This document shows, in pieces, positions 9,535 through 19,691 of a stretch of DNA of 23,076 nucleotides; positions within the stretch are counted from its first letter, which is position 1, and each line of letters starts with the position of its first letter. This DNA is from Fonticula-like sp. SCN 57-25 (Eukaryota; Nucleariida; Rotosphaerida). The DNA lies in the NCBI GenBank assembly GCA_001724245.1, contig MEDX01000123.1:1-23076 (forward strand), written 5' to 3'. A program made the translations under genes and the position numbers. The notes below the pieces were generated by a model. It saw nothing but the letters and a program-made list of their open reading frames with translations. It had not been told where the DNA came from and did not search any database.

Positions 9535-10512
9535 TTATTTTCTCGACTTAATCTTGAATAGCTTGGCAAAAAATGCTGGAAGAAACGAAGACTTGGCCAT
9601 CTTTTTCGCCGGTCCAGCGGTTGCGTCCTCTGTTCCTTTGACTCGCCTCTTAAAAGCCATTGGACTTTCATATGCGGACGCCGAGAGCGACCACATTCCT
9701 ATTTTCTGACGCTTAGCCTGCGCTTCGGCGCGCTGAAGCTTGCGGAGATAATTTCCGTGCACCGCATTTGCCCCGTCGTAGATCGTCGCCAGACCAGCGC
9801 GGACAAGCGACAGCGACAAATTTGTCCATGGCACTCCCATTTGATGTGTATGCACTGTCCCGACGACGCGGTGATATTGGTCCCGCGCGAGGACATGAAC
9901 GGTCACACGCTTGCCCAGAGCGATGCTTCGCAGGTACTCCTTCGCCTCGCGACTAAAGGGCTGCCCAGGCTTGCCAAAGTACGCCGACTAAACATACTCA
10001 GCATTTGAGCGGCAGAAGAACGAGCGACGCGCACCTCGGGAGCGTCCACTCCGGCGAGCCGAACATGGATCGTATTCTCGGTAAGGAAGCGCCGAGCGCG
10101 GATCTCTGTGATCTCACGTTAGGAAACAATGAAAGAACGACAAGCCAAACCTGCTTCCTGTGGCACAGAAAAGTAGCGAAGCAGTGGGGTGTGATATACG
10201 CGCACGTTGTCTCCATCGTTCACAGCAAGTACTACCCTGCAATCCACGAGAACAAAAGCATCAGACTCCGCCGTCCGGGCAGGCGACAACGCACCCTCGT
10301 AGCCTCTTGGTGCCCAAAAAGTAGCGTGGCGGCAGGTGGTTCGCTGTGGGAAAGCGCTTCCTTAACCATATGGCACTCCCTGCCGCGGCACTCAATACGA
10401 TCGCGCCTGCGGCGAACTGCCAAGCGCGCGACGGAATTGGCGATTCTGCGCCATCGTCCTCCTCTTCCCCGTCACTTCTATCAACGTAGGGAAACCCGTC
10501 CCCTACCTGCAT
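9535..10512 (-). CDS. LCL3: LCL3-type membrane-anchored staphylococcal-nuclease-like endonuclease
   Basis: Predicted 275 aa, close to the yeast Lcl3 length of 274. Minus-strand exons: 10512-10295, 10236-10151, 10105-10035 and 9987-9535. It begins with an acidic N-terminus, then one transmembrane helix at about residues 30-50 (WQFAAGAIVLSAAAGSAIWL), then the SNase fold. Visible core: GVVLAVNDGDNVRVYHTP, IHVRLAGVDAPE (Arg, Asp and Glu of the nuclease active site), YFGKPGQPFSREAKEYL, GKRVTVHVLARDQYHRVVG, LVRAGLATIYDG and AEAQAKRQKIGMW. The C-terminus is Lys-rich and ends near KLFKIKSRK. Homologues are mitochondrial or membrane nucleases of fungi. Three introns of 45-58 nt were placed by restored alignment; one donor is the less usual GTTTGG. 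Start is the first in-frame ATG. Confidence 0.92.
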
Positions 10513-10690
10513 TCCTTCTTTCCTTCCGTCTACCTCGGTACCCGATCAGGTACTGAGATGTGCCAAGCTGCGCGCCCGCACTTTCACTCCTGAGCCGCTT
10601 CGGCGGTTTCGCTGACGTTTCAGATTTCGCGGGCTGCGCAGTCAGCGTCACTCACGTGCAGTTCTGCGCCATTCGTGCGCGGGCCCCTCG
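10513..10690. promoter_or_regulatory. Divergent promoter, LCL3 / nucleoside diphosphatase
   Basis: 178 bp between divergent start codons. Pyrimidine-rich on the plus strand at its left end (10511-10530). No recognised binding site. Confidence 0.45.
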
Positions 10691-12641
10691 ATGCGGTGGT
10701 CCACGCTGGTGCTGTGGTGCCTCGGGGCGGCGCTGCTGGCTGGGACGGTGCTTGGCCGCCGGCTAGCGTCGTCCACTGACGTGGTACCGGTAGTCATGTC
10801 GGTGCCGCTGCCGCGCTACGCAGTGGTCGTGGACGCGGGGAGCACTGGGAGCCGTCTGCTCGTGTACCAAATCACAGAGGCGCTACCCATGCCGGTCATC
10901 CGGTTAATGCAGGTGGACGGGCGCCCGCTCGTGAGAAAAGTGTCACCGGGACTTTCTTCGTTTGCGTCGCGGCTGGACGAGCTACCAGACGGTTTTGGGC
11001 CGCTCCTGGACGTTGCGCTGGAGCACATCCCTGAGGAGCACATCCCACAAACGCCGCTTATGGTGCTCGCCACGGGAGGCCTGCGCCTTCTCTCGGATCA
11101 GGATCAAAGCGGTACGCAGACGAGTGTATCAATGGAGACTTTTGTAGCTCACCGGGTGGACAGCCGTACTGAGGACGCTGTGCGACTTTGTCGCGGGGAC
11201 GTACTCTTTCCGGTTTGCGTGCCCCGACGCTCGCGTGATCCCGGGCGAGGAGGAGGGCCTCTTTGGGTGGATCGCCGTCAACTATGTGCTCGGGACGCTG
11301 GACGACGAGCTGGACGACAAGCCGGCTGACACGCACCTTGAAACGGTGCCGGGTCGCCCGCTCGGCGTGCTGGACATGGGCGGCGCATCATCTCAGATCA
11401 CGTTTCAAGTCAAGAACGAATTGGTACGACGCCGTCGCCCGTGTCGCTTATCTTGTCATGCGCGCAGCCCATTGCCGTGTACTAAAAGAGCGTCTCGTTT
11501 AGGTGAAGCCCGCGCCGGGTGTTTTCCACGTCAGCCTGGACTTCACGGGCAACGCTGAGCACGCCGTCTTTGTCTACTCGACGTCGCACCTCGGGTTGGG
11601 GGCGCACGCCGCGCGCGAGCGGTATGTCAAACTGCTGCAGGACAGCTACGCCCAGCAGGACGAATCGGACGACCAGGACGCGGGGATTATTGGAGGCGTA
11701 GGCGCAGACGTGTTGGTAAACATTTCGTCTCCCTGTTTTCTAGAGGGGCACCGGCCAGACCCGCCGGTCCGCGGCATGGCAGTGGTAGGCTCTGGCGGCT
11801 TTGACGAGTGTGTCGCCGATCTGAGAACGCACGGGGTCCTTGGAGTCGCCTCACTACAACCATGTCACGCTCCGCCGTGCAGGCTGGGCGACGTGGCAGC
11901 GCTCGGCGTCGACCTCAACAGCGTCGGCTTTCTCGGCATCTCCGAGTTTTGGTACTCGGTTTGGGACGTCTTTGGCGTAAAGTCATACGAGCCGGGGACG
12001 CTGTGGCCGCTCGCGCGCGAATTTTGCTCCATGCCACATAGCCTAGTGCTCGACGCCAAGGAGAGCGGGCGGTTCCCGCACGCAGACGTAAGCCGACTGG
12101 AGCAGGAGTGCTTCAAGCTCGCGTGGATTGCGGTCGTCCTGCATGACGGCTACGGGATCGCGGCCGACAGCGCGCTTGACAAGGCCGTCGCGGAGCGCGA
12201 GGGCTTGCCCGCTATTCAGATATCGATGCAGATCGGCTCAGAGGAGGTCAGCTGGACCCTCGGCGCGCTGCTCGTACACCTGGCCGGGATGGACGACGGT
12301 GACGGGCGCGGGCACCACCTTGAACACTCGGAAGAGGTGTTTAAGCCAGGCCACGTGCATCAGAAGGGGACGGGGCTGCGGCGACCAACAGGCTCTGCGA
12401 GACAAACCAATTTTAACACCGCGCTGTCCCTAATGTGCGCCACCCTGCCTCGAGGCCGGTGGCCAAACTAACCTTGGCGTATAGGGCGTTTGTTATGATG
12501 GCGGGATTGGTATTGCTCTACACGCGGTCCAGGTCGGCAATGTCCAGCTGGACCCAGCGGCAGCGCGTGCTTAGTAGAATGGTGCCGTTTTCGTCGTCGA
12601 GCAAGGCGCCCTTGATTCCCCTACATGGTGGCTCGAGGTGA
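10691..12641 (+). CDS. GDA1/CD39-family nucleoside di/triphosphatase (apyrase)
   Basis: Predicted 589 aa. Exons 10691-11111, 11164-11423, 11503-12434 and 12485-12641 (stop TGA). It hydrolyses nucleoside di- and triphosphates; fungal Golgi members remove the GDP or UDP released by glycosyltransferases. Apyrase conserved regions: ACR1 DAGSTGSR (48-55), ACR2 ATGGLRLL (127-134), ACR3 IPGEEEGLFGWIAVNY (about 166-181), ACR4 LDMGGASSQ (210-218) and ACR5-like WTLGALLVH. There is a transmembrane helix near each end: residues 4-22, and about 533-552 (LSLMAFVMMAGLVLLY), the latter created by the last splice. Two membrane anchors fit the Ynd1/ENTPD4 or ecto-NTPDase layout rather than yeast Gda1. ACR2 has Gly where ATAG is usual. 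Without the last intron the protein would stop at 12471 and lose its C-terminal anchor. Confidence 0.93.
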
Positions 12642-12858
12642 CACAGTGTGCTCGATGTTTGTATTTTGTTGCATGGACGCAGTGGTGCGTGGCGATTGTG
12701 CTGCCCAAACTGGGCCAGAGGGACGCATGGATATGTATATTTCGGTATGATTTTGTGCAATGTTGGGAGGGATGCTTTAAATAGTCTATTGATGACATGA
12801 TCACTTTACATCATACAAATGTACATGAAAAGCATAAAAATGGGGGTGCGCGCTTGAA
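12642..12858. other. Convergent intergenic gap
   Basis: 217 bp between the NTPDase stop and the kinase-fusion stop. AT-rich towards the right, likely both 3' UTRs; nothing else seen. Confidence 0.5.
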
Positions 12859-15800
12859 TCAAAAGTCGGCAAAAATTGGCCTGAAGCGGTCGTACTCCCT
12901 CCCTAGCGGGACGTTTACGTCCTCGCTGGAGCCTCCTCCACCCACCGTCGACGCGGCCATCTTGCCCTCGCTGCCAGTCGGCAAAAAGTAGGACGTGTCC
13001 GCCTCGGACGACACGCGCGGAACAAAAGGCGCAGGCAGTTCGCGCCGCCGCAAAGCGTCAAAAGAGATTTCTTTGAACCAGCGGTGGCGCATGAGCTCCT
13101 GGACGCCGGCCTGGCTGCCCAGGCGCATGCGCGGCTCGCGGATCAAAAGCCGCTTCACAAAGTCCTTCGACACGGCCTCCATATCGGAAGGGTACGGCAC
13201 GTCGGCGTAAATGACCTTACGGTAAAGCTCGCGCGCCGAAGCGGCCGACGCAAACGGCGTGGCTCCGTTCAGCATCTCATAAACAAACGTCCCGAGCGAC
13301 CAAAAATCAACCGATGTGTCTGCAACGTTTCACGTTAATATTTGCAGAGTTTGAGGGAGCGATTCGCATACCATATTCATCGCCGAGGATCATCTCCGGG
13401 GCAATGTACTCGGGCGTTCCGCAAAAGGTCCGCGTCCTCCGCCCGCGATCAAGGAACCGCGCAAATCCAAAATCGGTCATCTTGATGTGCCCGAGGCTGT
13501 CGAGCAGGATGTTTTCGGGCTTGAGGTCGCGGTACACGAGCCCCTTTCCGTGAATGTACTCGTAAAAGAGGATGAGTTCTGCGGTGTAGAAGCGGGCACG
13601 CTCCTCGGAAAACTTGCCCTCCACCTTCAGGTGCGTGTACAGCTCGCCACCGATGACGTACTCCATGACGATGTAGAGCGACGTCTCGTCCTGAAAGCTG
13701 CCGTAGTACTGCACCAGGAACGGGTTGGACAGCTCGCGCAGCACGTTGCGCTCCCGGATAGCGCCGCGCGCCTCCTTCTCTCCGTAAGAAATAAGCTTGA
13801 CCTTGCGCATCTGCTTGAGCGCGAGGAAGCGGTTGGTCCGCTTGTGCAGCACCAGGAACACGTTGCCAAAGGCGCCCTTGCCAATGAGGTCTCGCTTCTC
13901 AAAATCGTCCGGCTCCGGATCTTCGATGCGCACCTCCACGATCGGGTTCAATACCTTGACCATCTGCTCGACCCATCCGCCGATCCGCGCGATCGACGTC
14001 AGCAGGCAGCCGAGGTGCGTCCCGCCCAGCATGAGCTCGATCTCCTTGAGCTGGACGCGCGATTGCTTCTGCACCTGCGCCACAAGCTTGGCGTTGTCGA
14101 CGAGCTCGCTCTGGCCGCCCACCCACAGCCCGAAAGGAAAGTCGATCGCGCTGATGGCCTCGCTCACATTCGGCACAAAGTACGTGTTCCACGCGCTCGG
14201 CTAGCGGAAGCGTCAGCACCTTAAAGGTCCCACTCAAGCTGGCGCATACCGAAAAGCGTTGCTTGAGAGGGGGCGACGACTTGTCGCTCGGCGTGTACGA
14301 AAGGACGCATTCGTCATCCCGCCCAATCAGTGGGAACCACTTGCTGTTGGACGACAGCCTCTCGGCGCTGATAATCCGAGTAGACTTGGTGAGCGGGTCG
14401 CCCCGCAGCGGATCAGTCGTTGGGGAAACTAGGACCTATAGCAAAAGCGAGCAGTCAGCGACAGGTACGAGCCGGCATGGACGTACGAGGGCCTGGACCG
14501 GCTCGCGGTCCTTCCACAGCGAGTAGTTTGTCGCGAGGGTGGCACCGACGCCAAAGCCGCCCAGAATGACAGGCGCGGAAGGATAGTTGCAGCGCACGAA
14601 CTGGACCATTGACCGGATATCGCGCAGCAGCTGGCCGCCCTCCTGCATCGGGCCGTTGTGCCGCCCGAGGAAGCTGAGCACGCGGATGCGGTGGTCCTGC
14701 GCCAAGCCTTGCGCCAAGACCGTCGCGATGGCGTCCTCCAAAAACACAATGGTCGCGATCGCCGGTGTGGGTGGCTCAAACATGTAGTAGTAGATGCCCG
14801 CGCGGTCCGTCCCGATGAGCTGAAGCAGCCGCCGATTGGGAAAGTCAAGCATATCCACCATGTCACCAATCACATCGGCAAACTCAAACTCGGTACTCAG
14901 CAGCGGATCCTGCAGCATTTCCGCCGAATAATCTGATAGGGCACAGAAGTGAGACAGGAGTCAAAAGGGGGGGGCAAGTGTGCAAACCTGGTGGCGTCTC
15001 TTTCTTGCACGTCTCCGCCTGCTCGGTGAGCCATTTTCCCAGCGGTTCAATTACCTCGTCCATTAAAGTGTAGTGCCGAGCCCCTTCTATAATTTTAATC
15101 TCACACCCGGGGACCTTGGCCAGTTGGGGAGCCTCAATGGCCTTTTCCGGGAAGAAAAACTCGTCCTCAGAGCCAATCCAAAAGCCGAACGGAACGTCAA
15201 TAGCCGCAAACTGCCGCCGGGCGTCCACGGGCCTCGTGGCAAGCACGTCGTTAATGCCAATGTTGCCGACCGGCGCTGAGCGCGCCATCGACTCTGGGTA
15301 GCGGAACTCGTACGCGGGCGACTGGCCATTTAAGTAGCCCCCCGTGAGGTAGCCAACTGCCATAGACCCCCAGTTGATCTTGAACGAGACGTCCTTGTGA
15401 AACGCCTTGAAGCCGTCTGGGTTGAAGCAGTCGCTTTTTCCTTGGTCGGGGGCCAAGAATACGTAACCGTCGACGGGCTCTCGGTGGGCCCAGGTAGAGT
15501 AGTTCAGCACTGCGCCGCCATTTCGGAAGAAACCGCCTAGAAAGATGGGGAGCATCGGGTTGTTGAGCTTAAAATGCTTGACCACCGTGCGCAGGTCGCG
15601 CCACAAGTCTTTGCGCTCTCCCGATGTTGCCCGCTTCCCGCCAGACTGGCCGTAGCCTCGCAGGTCCACCAAGGCTACCATGATGCTGAACTTTGACGTG
15701 AGCTCTGCGCAAGCCCGGTTGAAGCGCAAGTAAATGTGCGATGGCAGCACAAGAACAGCGGTCGGCTCCTGCCGAGGCATGAACACGCGGTAAGCAAGCT

Positions 15801-16771
15801 TGGTCCCATCAAAGCCAACCAGAAACATCGTCGCCAGTGGTGAAGTAAGCGATGCTTCAGCGATCAACTCGCGGAATGCTGCCACACAAAAGACATGAGT
15901 AACGCGAACGGCCAAAGGATGTTTGAGCGCACCGCTTTCGCCGTTGGCGAGCTTCATGCGAGCAAGGTTATGCTCGCGGTCGAGGCGCGCCATCACCTCA
16001 GCCTGCTGGTGCTTGCGGGAAATATCAAGCTCCGCTTCCGTAATGAGCAGGGCGCGAGCCTTGAACAGCACCGTGTCGTTTTGGTCCATCAGCTGCCAGG
16101 ATGAGAGAGTTAGAGAAACGAAGAACCTGTGGGAACAGCACGTACACAGACAAAGATCTGGCGCTGTGAGAGCGGCTTTGGTAGAATGAGGTCAAAATTA
16201 CAGTACTGAGGCTCGTTGAGACTCAGCTGTCCACTTTCCGGCTCGACGTCCTTGATCCCGCCATTGGGAGGCTGTGGAATGTAGGTAGAGTCAACTGTCG
16301 TCAGCGATCTGACGCCGCAGCAAGTAGTAGACAAAAAGATGGGTATGGTTTCCCAAGCTCGACTTTCTCGAATGGCGAGGTGTACGACGTTAGTAGACAC
16401 TGGAGCTTTGAGATGTTTGGGTCTCTAACGGTGAACGACACCCTCAGAACGTGATGCCGGAAGGCGGGTAGTTCGTCCAGCATTGTTCTCGATATTTTCT
16501 CTTCGGCATCTAATGAAACGTATCAGCAACAACCTAACGCCCAAAATATCCCCAAAAGCGCCGTTCACTCTGCCAGCTGCGAGTATTGATTGCGTTCCAG
16601 AATCGCACCTGGTGTAAACCGTCGAGTCCATTTTCCGCTGTTCCCCACCTCGCCTCCGTAGAGATCCTCCGGAGTTGACTTTAGAGTCCAACCGTCAAGT
16701 ACGACCGCATCTGATCCCCGCCAGATAACATCCGTCAGGTTGTCGGCGAATCGCCCTTGGGCGGCTCCCAT
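12859..16771 (-). CDS. Double pseudo-alpha/beta-hydrolase fused to a PKA-like AGC kinase
   Basis: Predicted 1140 aa from nine minus-strand exons: 16771-16609, 16509-16386, 16308-16146, 16092-15933, 15878-14988, 14932-14487, 14435-14250, 14200-13372 and 13319-12859. Residues 1-150 are an unrecognised N-terminal region, 155-205 a probable coiled coil. Hydrolase-like domain 1 (about 215-500) has VALVDLRGYGQSGG, the elbow GGFFRNGG, an acid in GSEDE (442) and GARHY (His472). Hydrolase-like domain 2 (about 530-800) has elbow GGFGVGA and GGTHLG. Both keep a YSxWxxREPV motif and neither has the GxSxG serine. The kinase (811-1140) is intact: GKGAFGNV, Lys840, YRDLKPEN (Asp936), DFGFAR, TFCGTPEYIAPE, and a C-tail ending FADF as in PKA. 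One uninterrupted exon (14200-13372) encodes the end of domain 2 and most of the kinase, so the fusion is directly visible. The N-terminal exons are least certain. Confidence 0.82.
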
Positions 16772-16940
16772 CGCCGCCTGCCTGGCTGCTGCCTGGCTCA
16801 CGCAATGGCAAGCTGGGTGGGTAGCCAATCAGAAACTGCTGATCGCGAACGACCTCATGAGTACTTGAGGGGCAGTGTAATTTACTTGAGGGGCGGTCTG
16901 GTTGCGATTTGGCGGGTGGTGGTCGAAATTTGGCGCCAAG
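16772..16940. promoter_or_regulatory. Divergent promoter, kinase fusion / LSD1-type gene
   Basis: 169 bp between start codons. It contains an AGCCAATCAG CCAAT box (16825-16829), a 12 bp direct repeat (16862-16873 and 16883-16894), and two TTTGGCGS sequences (16908-16916 and 16929-16937) directly before the LSD1-type ATG. The last two resemble E2F/DP-type sites (TTTSSCGC). Binding is inferred from sequence only. Confidence 0.5.
16862..16894. repeat. 12 bp direct repeat TACTTGAGGGGC
   Basis: Two exact copies, 16862-16873 and 16883-16894, starting 21 bp apart (two helical turns) in the shared promoter. The spacing suits cooperative binding on one DNA face (inference). Confidence 0.65.
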
Positions 16941-19648
16941 ATGGCCGAGCCCATGGTACTGGAGCGGACGGAGCCGCTAGACAAGTACGCAGTGGCGCTG
17001 TGACGCATGCCGGGTATGTACTAACAATGTTCATTGGTGGTTAGATATGAAGAGGCGGCGCGGGACTCCCGTTTAGCACCCCACGATATGTCGCTGGCAG
17101 AGCGCAACAGCTACCCGCACTACATCGCGGTGAAGGGCGCGTACACGCGCCTGCGCAACAAAATTCTTTACCAATGGATTGAGAATCCAAAGGAGCGTAT
17201 CTTGGCAGCGGACGCCATCCGTCTCATTGATCATCCTCAGCAGACCGAGCAGATGGCCAAGGATACGGTGCAGCATCTCGAAAGCATGGGATATGTCAAT
17301 TTTGGGGCATTGCCGCTGCGGCCGGCATCGGCCAATGACTCGCCTGTTCCTCCGAGAAGTGTGACGTCCACCTCTGTCATTGTGGTGGGCGCGGGTGTGG
17401 CGGGCCTCGCCGCTGCTCGGCAGCTTCGCCTATTTGGTTTCTCCGATGTTACCGTACTGGAGGCCCGCTCACGCGCCGGCGGCCGCGTAGTCTCGGAACC
17501 CCTCGCGGGAGACGGCGAGGTGCCCGCGGCAGGGGGCGGTACCTTTCCAGTAGGTGTTGATATGGGTGCATCCATTATCACCGGGCTACATAACGGCAAC
17601 CCCCTGCTCGTGCTGTGTCGCCAGCTGGACCTGGAGCTGCTACCCGTGTCGACCAATTGCCCTCTCATGCTCCCAAGCGGACCAGAGGTCGCGCCCGGGG
17701 TGGACCGCCTGGTCGAAATGCGATTCAATTCGATGCTCGAGCGTGCGTCCATCATGCGCAAGGAACTTTCCGAGGATATGTCGCTGGAAACCGCGCTTGC
17801 CACGGTTGAAAAGTCAGAGGCGGCGATCGATCCGGCCATTGCAAAGGATGCGGGAGCCGTGCTGTCGTGGCACAAGGCGAACCTCGAGTTTGCAAACGCC
17901 ACAAAACTAAATGCTATTTCTTTGTTGCATTGGGACCAAGACGATCAGTACGAGCTCCTGGGACCTCACCTGATGATCCGCAACGGGTACGCGCAGGTGC
18001 CCGCGGGGCTCGCCAAAGACCTCGATATTCGCTTCAACACTGTAGTCACGCGCATCAACTATACCGCCACGGGAGTGAAGGTGTACACCAAAGCAGGCGA
18101 GAAGCTGACCGCGGACAAGGTGGTCGTGGCGGTCCCGCTGGGCGTGCTGAAAGCCGACGGAATCACGTTCGACCCTCCTCTGCCACCGGCCAAAGCAGCT
18201 GCAATTGAGCGACTGGGCTTTGGCATCCTCAATAAGGTATGGTACTGCTTTTTGACGCGTTTTTTAACGTTACGATATAGGTGGGCCTTCGATTTGAGCG
18301 TGCTTTTTGGACAGAACTGCACAAGGACAAGCCGGACCACTTTGATCTCTTTGGCCTCACGTCGCCGCCGGAAGCCCAGGGACGCAACTTTTTGGTAATT
18401 AATGCCACGCATTTGCTTGGCCAGCCGACGCTGCTGCTGCTTACGTCGGGCGAGGTGCGAATTCTGATGCTCGGATTTCCGGGCCCTAACTGTGCTTCCA
18501 GGCCGCATGTCATGTGGAGACGCTCTCTGACGAACAAGTGGTGGACGACGCGATGAACACGCTGCGCAAGGTGTTTGGGTCGACCATCCCGAATCCGCTT
18601 GCCTACTCGCTGACACGATGGGGGAAGGACGGTGCGCGATGGCACAATTGATCCGCAGCTGCTGACTTTCTGGGTAGAATTTGCCCGGGGATCGTACTCG
18701 TCAATCCCGCCGGGAGCACTTGGCACCGACTACGACGCGATGGCGATGCCTGTGCAAAAGAGGTACTGTGCCAACTCTCGCACGGACTCGAGCTCACATC
18801 CCCTTCAGTCTCTATTTCGCGGGCGAGGCGACCAACCGCTACTACCCTGCGACGGTACACGGCGCCATTCTGAGCGGACTGCGGGAGGCATCGCGTATTC
18901 TGTTGTCGGTCAAGAAGGTGACGTACGAGGCGGCAGCTAGCGAGGCGGCCTCGTTTTCGGAGCCCCTCAAGTGCCTCTGGGCGAATTGCAAAGTGGAGAT
19001 ACCTCCCAACCAACGGCTCCTGGACCACTTTCTGGCCGTACATGTGACGCATCAGCAGCGCGTGGTATGTCGCGTTTTGGTGGGAGAGTCACCGCTAATC
19101 GTTTCATTTCCTAGGACTACTACACGCTCTTGGAAGCGCGGGAAGAGGAGGCGCGAGCTAAACTGACGGCTGAGCGCGCCGCCGCACAGAGTTCCATGCT
19201 TGAGCGCGCGCGGCAGAAGGAGGCGGCTGCAAAAGATGCGGCTGCTGCTGGCCTCTCCGAGGCTGAGATTGAAGTAATTCGCTCTATGAAGTTGACATTT
19301 TCAGAGTACGAAACGCTTCGCGATGGCATTGTACAACTCTACGAGAAGAACGGCCCTTTGAACAAGACCGATACACGTAGGAATTTGAATATTAGGGTGC
19401 GCCACCCGCGACGGTACAATCGGCTTGGCCTAACTTTCCCTTTGAAATAGACCGACGTCAACAAGATCGGACGTGTTTATGATGTACTTTTGTCGATGGG
19501 TCGTATCACAGGCCCATCGAAACAGGAGAACGCGCCGACGCCCATCAAGCGCACGCTCAGCGACGTCGAGTCGGACAATGATGATAGCGCAGACGACGAA
19601 GCGTCGCTCGACCTGGAAATCGATCCGACACCTGCCACAACCCTGTAA
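16941..19648 (+). CDS. SWIRM/LSD1-type flavin amine oxidase with C-terminal C2H2 finger
   Basis: Predicted 786 aa. Exons 16941-16984, 17045-18236, 18281-18454, 18502-18631, 18678-18762, 18809-19064, 19115-19396 and 19451-19648 (stop TAA). It is expected to be a nuclear FAD-dependent histone demethylase. SWIRM-like helices cover about 24-105; the Rossmann motif [15 protein letters not shown] starts near 128; [11 protein letters not shown] follows. [12 protein letters not shown] and [12 protein letters not shown] match LSD1 closely. The active-site Lys of FGILNK (412, equivalent to human K661) and the FAD-closing [19 protein letters not shown] (543 onward) are present. The coiled-coil 'tower' of animal LSD1 is missing: only about 40 residues separate [10 protein letters not shown] from SWHKANLEF. 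After the oxidase comes a C2H2 finger (C597, C602, H615, H620), an Ala/Glu-rich coiled coil and an acidic tail. The last donor (GTGCGC at 19397) was chosen for frame. Confidence 0.9.
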
Positions 19649-19691
19649 CAACAATGAAGATTTCATGCAAACTGCAATCTCACGCGTGGCC

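Noticed and set aside
13487-14224. 245-codon plus-strand ORF
   Set aside because: Antisense to the kinase and hydrolase-like exons; composition (Val/Leu/His/Arg) is that of a reverse-frame shadow.
13899-14237. Alternative reading of the segment before the kinase as a separate short protein
   Set aside because: Removing the 49 nt intron at 14201-14249 restores the hydrolase-like frame on both sides in phase 0, so the segment belongs to the fusion gene.
16425-16691. Alternative splice of the first fusion-gene intron using the GTGAAC donor (60 nt intron)
   Set aside because: It leads into a frame that stops shortly after; the GTGCGA donor gives the frame that continues into the following exons.
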